Assembly: GCA_025359355.1 (NCBI GenBank)
Contig: JANYGR010000040.1
Coordinates: 1-5,437 of the forward strand
Length of the DNA stretch: 5,437 bases
From: Bacteroidota bacterium
Lineage (GTDB): Bacteria; Bacteroidota; Bacteroidia; B-17B0; Aurantibacillaceae
Direction: 5' to 3'
Made by a program: the position numbers and the translations under genes. Positions within the stretch are counted from its first letter, which is position 1; the number at the start of each line of letters is the position of its first letter. Positions 1 to 5,120 of the stretch are shown in pieces. The notes under the pieces are model-generated. The model worked only from the letters and a program-made list of their open reading frames with translations, made no database searches and was not told where the DNA came from.

Positions 1-1
1 T

Positions 2-1417
2 AATACAGACGAAATTATTAAAGGTTTTGTTAAATGTCGTACTAAAGGTGGATTAATCGTTGATGTATTTGGTATTGAAGCATTCTTACCAGGTTCACAA
101 ATTGACGTGAAACCTATCCGTGATTACGATGTATACGTTGGTAAAACAATGGAATTTAAAGTTGTGAAAATCAACAACGAATTTAAAAACGTTGTAGTAT
201 CTCACAAAGCGTTAATTGAGGCAGAAATTGAATCTCAAAAACGTGATATCATCTCTAAATTAGAAAAAGGACAAGTATTAGAAGGTGTTGTTAAAAACAT
301 TACTTCTTATGGTGTGTTCATTGATTTAGGTGGTGTTGATGGATTAATCCACATTACTGATTTATCTTGGGGACGTATTAACCACCCAGAAGAAATCGTA
401 AAATTAGACGAGAAAATTAACGTTGTAATTTTAGATTTTGATGATGATAAAAAACGTATTGCTTTAGGATTAAAACAATTATCTGCTCATCCTTGGGAAG
501 CTTTATCTACTGACATTAAAGTAGGTGATAAAGTTAAAGGTAAAGTAGTTGTTTTAGCTGACTACGGTGCTTTTGTTGAAATTGCACAAGGTGTTGAAGG
601 TTTAATTCACGTTTCAGAAATGTCTTGGTCTCAACATTTACGTTCAGCTCAAGAGTTCTTAAAAGTAGGTGATGAAGTTGAAGCAGTTGTTTTAACATTA
701 GACCGCGAAGAGCGTAAAATGAGTTTAGGTGTTAAACAATTAACTCCTGATCCTTGGAATATCATTATTGATAAATATGCTAAAGGTTCTAAACATACAG
801 GTACAGTGCGTAACTTCACAAACTTTGGTGTGTTTGTAGAATTAGAAGAAGGTGTAGACGGATTAGTTCACATCTCTGATTTATCTTGGAGCAAAAAAAT
901 CAAACATCCATCTGAGTTCTGTAAAGTTGGTGATAAATTAGATGTAGTGGTATTAGAAATAGATGGCGAAAATCGTCGTTTATCTTTAGGTCACAAGCAA
1001 TTAGAAGATAATCCTTGGGATATTTTTGAAACTGTATTTACAATCGATTCAGTTCACCAAGGTACTATTACTTCTATCAATGATAAAGGTGCTACAGTAA
1101 ACTTAACTTATGGTGTTGAAGGCTTCTGCCCGTCTCGTCACTTAAACAAAGCTGATGGAACAGTTGCAAAAGTTGAAGATGTTATGGATTTCAAAGTAAT
1201 TGAATTCAGTAAAGAATCTAAACGTATTGTTGTTTCTCATGCTCGTTTACACGAAGAAGTGAAAGAAGAAGCTCGTAAAGTAGAGAAATCTAACAAAGCA
1301 GCTGAATCTGATGATACTAAAAAAGCAGTTAAGAAAATGAAAGATAACCAAGAGAAAACTACTTTAGGTGATATCTCTGCATTATCTGACTTGAAAAATA
1401 AAATGGACGGTAAATAA
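2..1417 (+). CDS. rpsA: 30S ribosomal protein S1, 3' part (5' end outside window)
   Basis: Ribosomal protein S1 binds mRNA on the small subunit and helps deliver it for initiation, which matters in Bacteroidota because they make little use of Shine-Dalgarno pairing. The frame is open from base 2, so the gene starts upstream; 471 residues are visible. Five S1 (OB-fold) repeats can be read at about residues 4-69, 90-160, 174-247, 262-334 and 349-416. The middle ones carry the classic YGVF/YGAF/FGVF, GLIH(I/V)S and LSLG(H/V)KQL signatures, and the last is more divergent. A Lys/Glu-rich, probably disordered tail follows (417-471). Six repeats are usual in the family, so one repeat and the N-terminus are probably missing. 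The GTG at 107 is an internal valine inside a repeat, not a start. Codon use is strongly biased (TTA, GGT, CGT), as expected for a highly expressed gene. The identification is firm. Confidence 0.97.
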   Translation, partial: NTDEIIKGFVKCRTKGGLIVDVFGIEAFLPGSQIDVKPIRDYDVYVGKTMEFKVVKINNEFKNVVVSHKALIEAEIESQKRDIISKLEKGQVLEGVVKNITSYGVFIDLGGVDGLIHITDLSWGRINHPEEIVKLDEKINVVILDFDDDKKRIALGLKQLSAHPWEALSTDIKVGDKVKGKVVVLADYGAFVEIAQGVEGLIHVSEMSWSQHLRSAQEFLKVGDEVEAVVLTLDREERKMSLGVKQLTPDPWNIIIDKYAKGSKHTGTVRNFTNFGVFVELEEGVDGLVHISDLSWSKKIKHPSEFCKVGDKLDVVVLEIDGENRRLSLGHKQLEDNPWDIFETVFTIDSVHQGTITSINDKGATVNLTYGVEGFCPSRHLNKADGTVAKVEDVMDFKVIEFSKESKRIVVSHARLHEEVKEEARKVEKSNKAAESDDTKKAVKKMKDNQEKTTLGDISALSDLKNKMDGK

Positions 1418-1436
1418 TCCGTTCCTCACCCTACCC

Positions 1437-1567
1437 TCTTTACCAAAAGAAGGAAACGGTAAGATATTATCAGGCGTGAGATCCTGATAATAGAAAACTA
1501 AAATTCGTCATGGTTTTTTAGTTTTTGAGAGCCGAAAGCCCTTTCAGGAAACTGAAGGGGCTTTTGG
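1437..1567 (+). other. Array of adjoining stem-loops in the rpsA 3' region (possible structured RNA)
   Basis: Four stems follow one another with almost no linker. H1 is 1437-1444 with 1458-1464 (one bulged T). H2 is 1465-1474 with 1483-1492 (10 perfect pairs, 8-base loop). H3 is 1494-1503 with 1516-1525 (10 perfect A/T-rich pairs around one C-G and one T-A). H4 is the terminator at 1532-1567. H1 abuts H2 directly, and H2 is one base from H3. A further 6-pair hairpin (1405-1410 with 1419-1424) spans the rpsA stop codon. This could be a processed 3' UTR that protects the rpsA mRNA, or a 3'-derived small RNA. I do not recognise a known family, and a function is inference only. Confidence 0.45.
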
Positions 1568-1571
1568 TTTT
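1532..1571 (+). terminator. Rho-independent terminator after rpsA
   Basis: Bases 1532-1547 pair with 1552-1567 over 16 pairs, two of them G-T wobbles, around a GAAA tetraloop at 1548-1551. The helix has a GC-rich core (GCCC with GGGC, one wobble) and is followed by TTTT at 1568-1571. It lies about 150 bases after the rpsA stop and ends that transcript before the cyanophycinase leader. It is the strongest terminator in the window. Confidence 0.88.
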
Positions 1572-1588
1572 ATATGAAATAACAGAGA

Positions 1589-1620
1589 TTGATAAATATA
1601 TTCAAGTTAATTTATATTGA
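1589..1620 (+). promoter_or_regulatory. Candidate promoter for the cyanophycinase transcript
   Basis: TTG at 1589-1591 is followed after 21 bases by TATATTGA at 1613-1620, a near match to the Bacteroidota -7 element TAnnTTTG. The same TTG-n21 spacing occurs at the minus-strand promoter near 4329-4360. It lies just past the rpsA terminator and would give a leader of about 110 bases before the 14-codon ORF. A second, weaker possibility is TACATTCG at 1694-1701, which lacks a TTG at the right distance but would give a 5' UTR of about 27 bases. Confidence 0.35.
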
Positions 1621-1659
1621 GTCTTGATGTAAAGTGGTACATCCTTAATTTTCTTATAT

Positions 1660-1679
1660 ACTTCTTTCAAATAAGAAGT
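1660..1679 (+). promoter_or_regulatory. Leader hairpin or operator candidate
   Basis: ACTTCTT (1660-1666) is perfectly repeated in inverse at 1673-1679 around a six-base spacer. Downstream at 1710-1717 is a perfect GC-rich palindrome, TCGGCCGA, conspicuous in an otherwise AT-rich leader. Either could bind a regulator or fold in the mRNA upstream of the cyanophycinase gene. No U-tract follows, so neither is an intrinsic terminator. Confidence 0.25.
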
Positions 1680-1734
1680 GTGAATTAAATAAGTACATTC
1701 GTTTTTCTTTCGGCCGACTGAAAAAAATATACAA

Positions 1735-1779
1735 ATGGAACTCGAACGAATTACTCAATTAATTAAATCGTATAGCTAA
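1735..1779 (+). CDS. 14-codon leader ORF overlapping the cyanophycinase start
   Basis: An ATG at 1735 follows an A-rich stretch (1720-1734) of the kind that precedes translated starts in Bacteroidota. It opens a frame for MELERITQLIKSYS and stops with TAA at 1777-1779. The last A of that stop is the first base of the cyanophycinase ATG, giving a TAATG overlap. The cyanophycinase start has no A-rich or Shine-Dalgarno-like leader of its own, so translation by termination and reinitiation is plausible. The peptide has no run of a regulatory amino acid (one Arg, no Asp), so classical attenuation is not evident. A chance ORF of this length cannot be excluded. Confidence 0.4.
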   Translation: MELERITQLIKSYS

Positions 1780-2636
1780 TGATACCAAAAGGAAAATTAC
1801 TAATCGTAGGTGGGCACGAAAATAAGGGTGAAGAAGATGCCGGAGAAAATCTAACTATTCATAAAAAACAAAATTCCACTTCTCATTTCCAAATTTTAGG
1901 CAGCCTAATTTCAAAAATACCTAGAACTCATCATTGTATTGAAATCATCGCATCGGCGTCTTCTATTCCTTTAGAAATGGAAACTTTGTATTTAGAATCC
2001 TTCAAAAGAGAAGGCTTTACTCAGGTTGGCATTATAAAAGTTGAAACAAAAGAAGACGTCTCTAACCCTATTTCCATAAAACGGATACAAGGAGCTCATG
2101 CTGTTTTTTTTACAGGCGGTGATCAGGAAAAATTGGTTTCTATTCTTGCTCACACAGAATTATTAAAAGCTATTCATACAAAATATTATTCTGATAACCA
2201 TTTTATTGTTGGCGGAACAAGCGCAGGAGCAATGGCTATTCCAGAAATCATTATTACAAGTGGTTTAATTAGAGAAGCTCTGTTTAAAGAAGATATTAAA
2301 ATAGCGGAAGGATTTGATTTAATAAAACATGTAATTGTTGATACGCATTTTATTAAAAGAGGACGTTTTGCAAGATTAGCGCATGCGATTGCGTTAAACC
2401 CTACTTGCCTTGGTATTGGCTTAGGAGAAGATACTGCACTAATTATCTCAAAAGGAAACATAGCGGAATGTATTGGGTCTGGAATGGTTATTCTTATTGA
2501 TGGCAATGATATTGGCATTACAAATATAAACGAAGTTGATGCTACAAGTCCAATTGTTATTGAAAACTTAAGGATAAGCATTATTGCCGAAGGAAGCAGT
2601 TATTCATTGGCAGAAAGAAAATTTATAATAAAATAA
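1779..2636 (+). CDS. cphB: Cyanophycinase (peptidase family S51)
   Basis: This is a serine exopeptidase that cleaves cyanophycin (multi-L-arginyl-poly-L-aspartate) into beta-Asp-Arg dipeptides, mobilising stored nitrogen. The N-terminal strand reads GKLLIVGG (residues 5-12). The turn FTGGDQ (111-116) and the nucleophile elbow GGTSAGAMA (145-153) are present, with Ser148 as nucleophile. DTHFIKRGRFARL (188-200) carries His190, and GIGLGEDTAL (212-221) carries Glu217. The Ser-His and His-Glu spacings of 42 and 27 equal those I recall for the Synechocystis enzyme (Ser132/His174/Glu201), so the triad looks intact. The length of 285 residues is normal. No signal peptide is seen, so it is cytosolic. 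Usual partners (cyanophycin synthetase, isoaspartyl dipeptidase) are not adjacent. The ATG start is supported by the MIPKGKL N-terminus and the TAATG overlap with the leader ORF. Confidence 0.92.
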   Translation: MIPKGKLLIVGGHENKGEEDAGENLTIHKKQNSTSHFQILGSLISKIPRTHHCIEIIASASSIPLEMETLYLESFKREGFTQVGIIKVETKEDVSNPISIKRIQGAHAVFFTGGDQEKLVSILAHTELLKAIHTKYYSDNHFIVGGTSAGAMAIPEIIITSGLIREALFKEDIKIAEGFDLIKHVIVDTHFIKRGRFARLAHAIALNPTCLGIGLGEDTALIISKGNIAECIGSGMVILIDGNDIGITNINEVDATSPIVIENLRISIIAEGSSYSLAERKFIIK

Positions 2637-2660
2637 AAGGCAACTATTTTACTTTATTAT
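2625..2660. terminator. AT-only inverted repeat between convergent genes (possible bidirectional terminator)
   Basis: Bases 2625-2638 pair with 2647-2660 over 14 positions with one mismatch, around an 8-base loop. The repeat spans the cyanophycinase stop (2634-2636) and reaches the first base of the reductase stop triplet (2660-2662) on the other strand. It has A-rich left and T-rich right arms, so it could end transcription from both sides, but the stem is entirely A-T and therefore weak. Confidence 0.4.
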
Positions 2661-3190
2661 TACAAAAAAATTTGAAAATTTATTATCAAATTTTCCAACT
2701 TACTTATTAAAGCCTTATCAATAACTTCTCCCTGTGAATTTATTTTAGATTTTACGCCCGAAATTAGTAAACACATTTCGTCATTAGTTTTTATGCCAAG
2801 TGTATTCATTACTAATATTAAACTTTCATGAGCTTTATGCCCAGAACTGGAAGCTGTTATTAATGCCGTGGGCTTATCAGTAAATACAGTGGTGCTTACC
2901 GTCCATTCAATAGCATTTTTTAATATGCCAGGTAAGCTAAATACATATTCGGGTGTACAAATTAATACGCCATCAGCTTTAGCAATAGCATCTCTAAAAT
3001 TTAAAACCGATTGTGGTGTATTTTCAATACTTAAATCTTGGTTGAAATAAGGAAGGGTAGTTAAATCCTCATAAATACTGATGTTTAAAGTGTCTTTAGC
3101 TAATTCAGAAATAACATTTATCACATCCATATTAGCTGAATGTTGTCTTGTGCTTCCACAAATTGCTATGATATTTCTTTTAATTATCAA
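2660..3190 (-). CDS. NADPH-dependent FMN reductase family protein (flavodoxin fold)
   Basis: This belongs to the family of small cytosolic flavoproteins (ChrR/YieF/ArsH-like) that pass electrons from NAD(P)H through FMN to quinones, azo compounds or metal ions; the true substrate cannot be read from sequence. The phosphate-binding loop GSTRQHSAN (residues 12-20) follows a hydrophobic strand. The second hallmark, TPEYVFSLPGILKNAIEW (79-96), holds the flavin-contacting PEY and the conserved LKNAIEW helix. A third loop, SSSGHKAHESL (114-124), fits the family pattern. The length of 176 residues is typical. The start is TTG; no ATG lies between the upstream in-frame stop and the GSTR loop, and the first ATG (residue 21) would remove the loop. 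It lies 48 bases after the DjlA-like gene with no promoter seen between, so the two are probably co-transcribed. Confidence 0.88.
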   Translation of the reverse strand: MIIKRNIIAICGSTRQHSANMDVINVISELAKDTLNISIYEDLTTLPYFNQDLSIENTPQSVLNFRDAIAKADGVLICTPEYVFSLPGILKNAIEWTVSTTVFTDKPTALITASSSGHKAHESLILVMNTLGIKTNDEMCLLISGVKSKINSQGEVIDKALISKLENLIINFQIFL

Positions 3191-3238
3191 TGGGATATTG
3201 TTTAAGATTACTTCGCCATACTTCCTGGCAACGACAAA

Positions 3239-4006
3239 CTAATTCATTCCTCTTTGTTTCTTAATGTTCTCGTAAGCTTCTTGAATTTTTTGGAATTTTT
3301 CTTGAGCACCTTTTTGGTATTCATCTCCCATAGCCGCTACTTTATCAGGATGATAGCGTATTGCCATTTGACGGTATGCTTTTTTAATTTCTTCTTCGGT
3401 TGCGTTGCTTTCAATACCCAACACTGTATAATCTGAATTTACATCACGATAAAACATGTTTTTAACGCTTTCAAAATCAGCGTTAGGTACATCCATTAAA
3501 AGAGCAATTCGTTTTAATATTTGTAATTCAACATCGGCAACATGTCCATCTGCTTTTGCTATTCCGAATAAATAGTGCATCAATTGAATACGAACTTCTA
3601 CTTGCGTACGAAGCTTGATATCACTACAAATTTGTTCCAAGGGAATCTCTCCTCCATTTACAAAATGTTTTAAGGTTTGCAAATGCGCTACAGAAAATTG
3701 TGGTCCAAATTGTTGTGAGAAAAAAGATTTTACATAATCCAATTCTGCTTTAATTACTTTCCCATCTGCACGCATAACGGCTGCTGATAGAGCAATAAGC
3801 ATCGTTGCAAAATCGCTGTTACCAGCAGATGCACGTTGTTTGTAATAAGCAAAGACATCTTCTGCGCTTCCGCCTTTTCCTTTAATTTGCCCACTAATGT
3901 TAGCATAATTATCGATAAAGGATCCAATTAAAAACCCAATGAATGCTCCGAAAAAATTTTTGCCTAAAAAGAAAAATCCGATAGCTGCTCCTATAAACTT
4001 AAACAC
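3239..4006 (-). CDS. DjlA-like membrane co-chaperone with TerB and J domains
   Basis: This is a predicted membrane-anchored J-protein that would stimulate the ATPase of DnaK near the membrane. A hydrophobic, glycine-spaced segment covers residues 1-31, resembling the transmembrane anchor of DjlA. Two TerB-type helical repeats follow (about 62-185), with the related motifs RADGKV (79-84) and KADGHV (151-156), each followed by an acidic helix. The C-terminal J domain (about 193-250) starts YTVLGIESNATEEEIKKAYR and contains the HPD triad at 219-221, which is needed to activate DnaK. The length of 255 residues and the domain order match DjlA. The start is GTG at 4006: an in-frame TAA lies five codons upstream, and the next Met is residue 69. 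A consensus promoter lies about 36 bases upstream of the start. The stop is TAG. Confidence 0.9.
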   Translation of the reverse strand: MFKFIGAAIGFFFLGKNFFGAFIGFLIGSFIDNYANISGQIKGKGGSAEDVFAYYKQRASAGNSDFATMLIALSAAVMRADGKVIKAELDYVKSFFSQQFGPQFSVAHLQTLKHFVNGGEIPLEQICSDIKLRTQVEVRIQLMHYLFGIAKADGHVADVELQILKRIALLMDVPNADFESVKNMFYRDVNSDYTVLGIESNATEEEIKKAYRQMAIRYHPDKVAAMGDEYQKGAQEKFQKIQEAYENIKKQRGMN

Positions 4007-4041
4007 GATATAATAGTTTTATAAATAAAAAATAAAGAGTA

Positions 4042-4071
4042 CAAATATACTATTTTGTCATCGTAATTTAA
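4042..4071 (-). promoter_or_regulatory. Bacteroidota-type promoter of the DjlA-like gene
   Basis: On the minus strand, TATATTTG (4049 down to 4042) matches the -7 consensus TAnnTTTG exactly. A TTA at 4071-4069 stands 19 bases upstream, where the -33 TTG is expected. Transcription would start near 4035, about 29 bases before the GTG start. The -33 region ends just short of the stop codon of the upstream small gene, so the DjlA-like gene can be expressed independently of it. Confidence 0.6.
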
Positions 4072-4075
4072 GTTA

Positions 4076-4309
4076 TTACGCTTGTGCTTCTTTTAATTGT
4101 AAAAACATTTCGTTAAAACGAACTCTTACTTTTTCTATAAAAGCTTCATCAATCATGCTTTTAAGTCGTTCTAATGATTTTACATCTTCTGTATAAAATT
4201 TAAACGCTTGTTCCATAGGACCTGCTTCAAATTTAACGATGTACTTATCATTCATTTGAAAAATAGAAATACTAATTGAAGGATGTGGTATAGAATCGAT
4301 GATACGCAT
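4076..4309 (-). CDS. Conserved small Bacteroidota protein of unknown function (77 aa)
   Basis: The protein begins MRIIDSIPHPSISISIFQMN, followed by DKYIVKFEAGPMEQAFKFY. I recognise this pattern from small hypothetical proteins found across Bacteroidota, but know no established function. It looks like a compact beta-hairpin/alpha domain: amphipathic strands at residues 9-35, then a charged helix (about 43-73) with EDVKSLERL and FNEMFLQLKEA. It has no membrane segment, signal peptide or cysteine. I place the start at ATG 4309. A GTG at 4348 would add 13 residues but lies upstream of the predicted transcription start, and the added residues do not fit the family N-terminus. The gene ends 69 bases before the DjlA-like start, in the same direction. 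Confidence 0.75.
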   Translation of the reverse strand: MRIIDSIPHPSISISIFQMNDKYIVKFEAGPMEQAFKFYTEDVKSLERLKSMIDEAFIEKVRVRFNEMFLQLKEAQA

Positions 4310-4328
4310 AACATAATAGATTAAAGCG

Positions 4329-4360
4329 TAAATATAAGTAGAGTTCACTCAAAAAGTCAA
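4329..4360 (-). promoter_or_regulatory. Promoter of the 77-aa gene
   Basis: On the minus strand, TTG at 4360-4358 is followed after 21 bases by TATATTTA (4336 down to 4329), one base off the TAnnTTTG consensus. Transcription would begin near 4322, about 13 bases before the ATG at 4309. This placement argues against the alternative GTG start at 4348. Confidence 0.5.
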
Positions 4361-4364
4361 TCTT

Positions 4365-4537
4365 TATTTTTTCTTTTGCTTAACCAAAAGAAACAAAAGT
4401 CAAGACGAAAGACCAAATCCATTTTTCCTCGCGCATTCCACGCTTCTGCTCCACCGGAAAAACTAGGATTTCGCTCTCTTTCGCCAAAACCTACCGCACA
4501 CTTACTAACGTATGATAAGTATATTGTAACGATTTAA
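4365..4537. repeat. GC-richer hairpin element, probably a dispersed intergenic repeat
   Basis: This stretch differs from its AT-rich flanks: 4427-4500 is visibly rich in C and G. It holds a perfect 9-pair hairpin, TTTCTTTTG (4370-4378) with 4385-4393. It also holds a longer two-part stem: AAATCC (4415-4420) with GGATTT (4466-4471), and TTTTTCC (4422-4428) with GGAAAAA (4456-4462). A plus-strand frame is open from a TTG at 4376 to the stop at 4535-4537 (53 codons), with a Lys/Arg-rich then Pro-rich reading. I recall sequences of the form CTTTTGCTTAACCAAAAG recurring between genes in this phylum, so I call it a probable interspersed repeat. I do not call a gene because no A-rich leader or ATG precedes the frame. 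Confidence 0.45.
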
Positions 4538-4574
4538 TTTAAAAAAAATAATACATCGTTTAAAAAAAATAATA
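4538..4574 (+). repeat. Two 16-base A-tract direct repeats, 21-base period
   Basis: TTTAAAAAAAATAATA occurs identically at 4538-4553 and 4559-4574. The 21-base spacing is about two helical turns, so both A8 tracts face the same side of the DNA and should bend it. They lie directly upstream of the -7 element of the marR promoter, where curved or UP-like DNA would help polymerase binding. The second copy runs into the palindrome at 4570-4594. Confidence 0.75.
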
Positions 4575-4594
4575 GTTACATTTGTAAACTATTA
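4570..4594 (+). promoter_or_regulatory. marR promoter with embedded palindromic operator
   Basis: TACATTTG at 4577-4584 matches the Bacteroidota -7 consensus TAnnTTTG exactly. It sits at the centre of an inverted repeat: TAATAGTT (4570-4577) with AACTATTA (4587-4594), 8 perfect pairs with a 9-base spacer. MarR proteins are dimers that bind palindromes of about this size, often in their own promoter. The simplest reading is an autorepressor site that blocks polymerase until an effector releases the regulator. No clear -33 TTG is visible. Transcription would start near 4591, about 35 bases before the marR ATG. Confidence 0.6.
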
Positions 4595-4625
4595 CATAAT
4601 TAAACTGTTTTATATATAAACAAAA

Positions 4626-5114
4626 ATGAATGTACCTGTTGGAACCAAAGCGCTGATTTTATCTAAACGGTATTATGGTGTATTAAGTAAAAGCCTTGAA
4701 AGTATTGATATTGAAAGGTATTACTCTATCCTTTATTTTTTAAATGAAAATGATGGTTGTACGCAACAACATATTTGCAACAACCTAGCGATTGATAAAA
4801 CAGCGATGGTAAAAGTAATTGATTACTTAATTAAGGCAGGTTTTGTTGATAGAAAAGTAAATCCTGATGACAGAAGAGAACATTTTATTGTTTTAACTAA
4901 AAAAGGGATTAAGCAAACTGAGTCTATCGTAACTGCTTTTAAAGCCCTTGACACTCAAATATTTTCTACTATTTCGAAATCTGATAAAGATATTTTCATT
5001 AAAGTATTATGTCAATTAACAAATACCTTAAAAGAATTACCATCAAACGATTTGTTTTTTAATTATAAAAAAACTGCTAAACCAACTAAAAAAAATAACA
5101 CTCTTAAATTATAA
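4626..5114 (+). CDS. MarR-family transcriptional regulator
   Basis: This is a dimeric winged-helix regulator, most likely a repressor of the efflux operon it heads. N-terminal helices (residues 5-38) form the dimer part with the later C-terminal helices (95-138). The winged helix-turn-helix covers about 31-95: CTQQHICNNLAIDKTAMVK (45-63) leads into the recognition helix (57-70), and the wing shows the family signature NPDDRREHFIVLTKKG (79-94). A Lys-rich tail, about residues 144-162, extends beyond the usual end. The length of 162 residues is otherwise normal. ATG at 4626 follows an A-rich leader. The palindrome at 4570-4594 suggests autoregulation. The next gene, an efflux membrane-fusion subunit, starts six bases after the stop, a common partner for MarR regulators. 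The inducing ligand is unknown. Confidence 0.92.
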   Translation: MNVPVGTKALILSKRYYGVLSKSLESIDIERYYSILYFLNENDGCTQQHICNNLAIDKTAMVKVIDYLIKAGFVDRKVNPDDRREHFIVLTKKGIKQTESIVTAFKALDTQIFSTISKSDKDIFIKVLCQLTNTLKELPSNDLFFNYKKTAKPTKKNNTLKL

Positions 5115-5120
5115 ATCTCT

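Noticed and set aside
107..109. GTG at 107 as the start of the rpsA gene
   Set aside because: The same frame is open to base 2, and those codons complete an S1 repeat (KGFVKCRTKGGLIVDV), so the GTG is an internal valine.
1735..1779. Leader ORF as a classical amino-acid attenuator
   Set aside because: The peptide has one Arg and no Asp, and no terminator/antiterminator pair lies between it and the cyanophycinase start, because they overlap. Only translational coupling is supported.
2186..2581. Minus-strand open frame inside the cyanophycinase gene
   Set aside because: It lies entirely antisense to a gene with complete catalytic motifs, and its translation is low-complexity Ile/Pro/Ser with no recognisable domain.
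2868..3050. Plus-strand open frame opposite the reductase
   Set aside because: It is antisense to the PEY and LKNAIEW region of the reductase and has no leader or homology that I recognise.
3254..3436. Plus-strand open frame opposite the J domain
   Set aside because: Its Phe-rich translation is the complement of Lys/Glu-rich J-domain codons; it is a shadow frame.
4370..4393. Hairpin 4370-4378/4385-4393 as an intrinsic terminator
   Set aside because: No T-tract follows the stem on either strand, and no gene reads into it.
4376..4537. 53-codon plus-strand ORF from TTG as a real gene
   Set aside because: No ATG, no A-rich leader and no promoter precede it, and the sequence looks like a structured intergenic repeat. 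It is reported as an element rather than a CDS.
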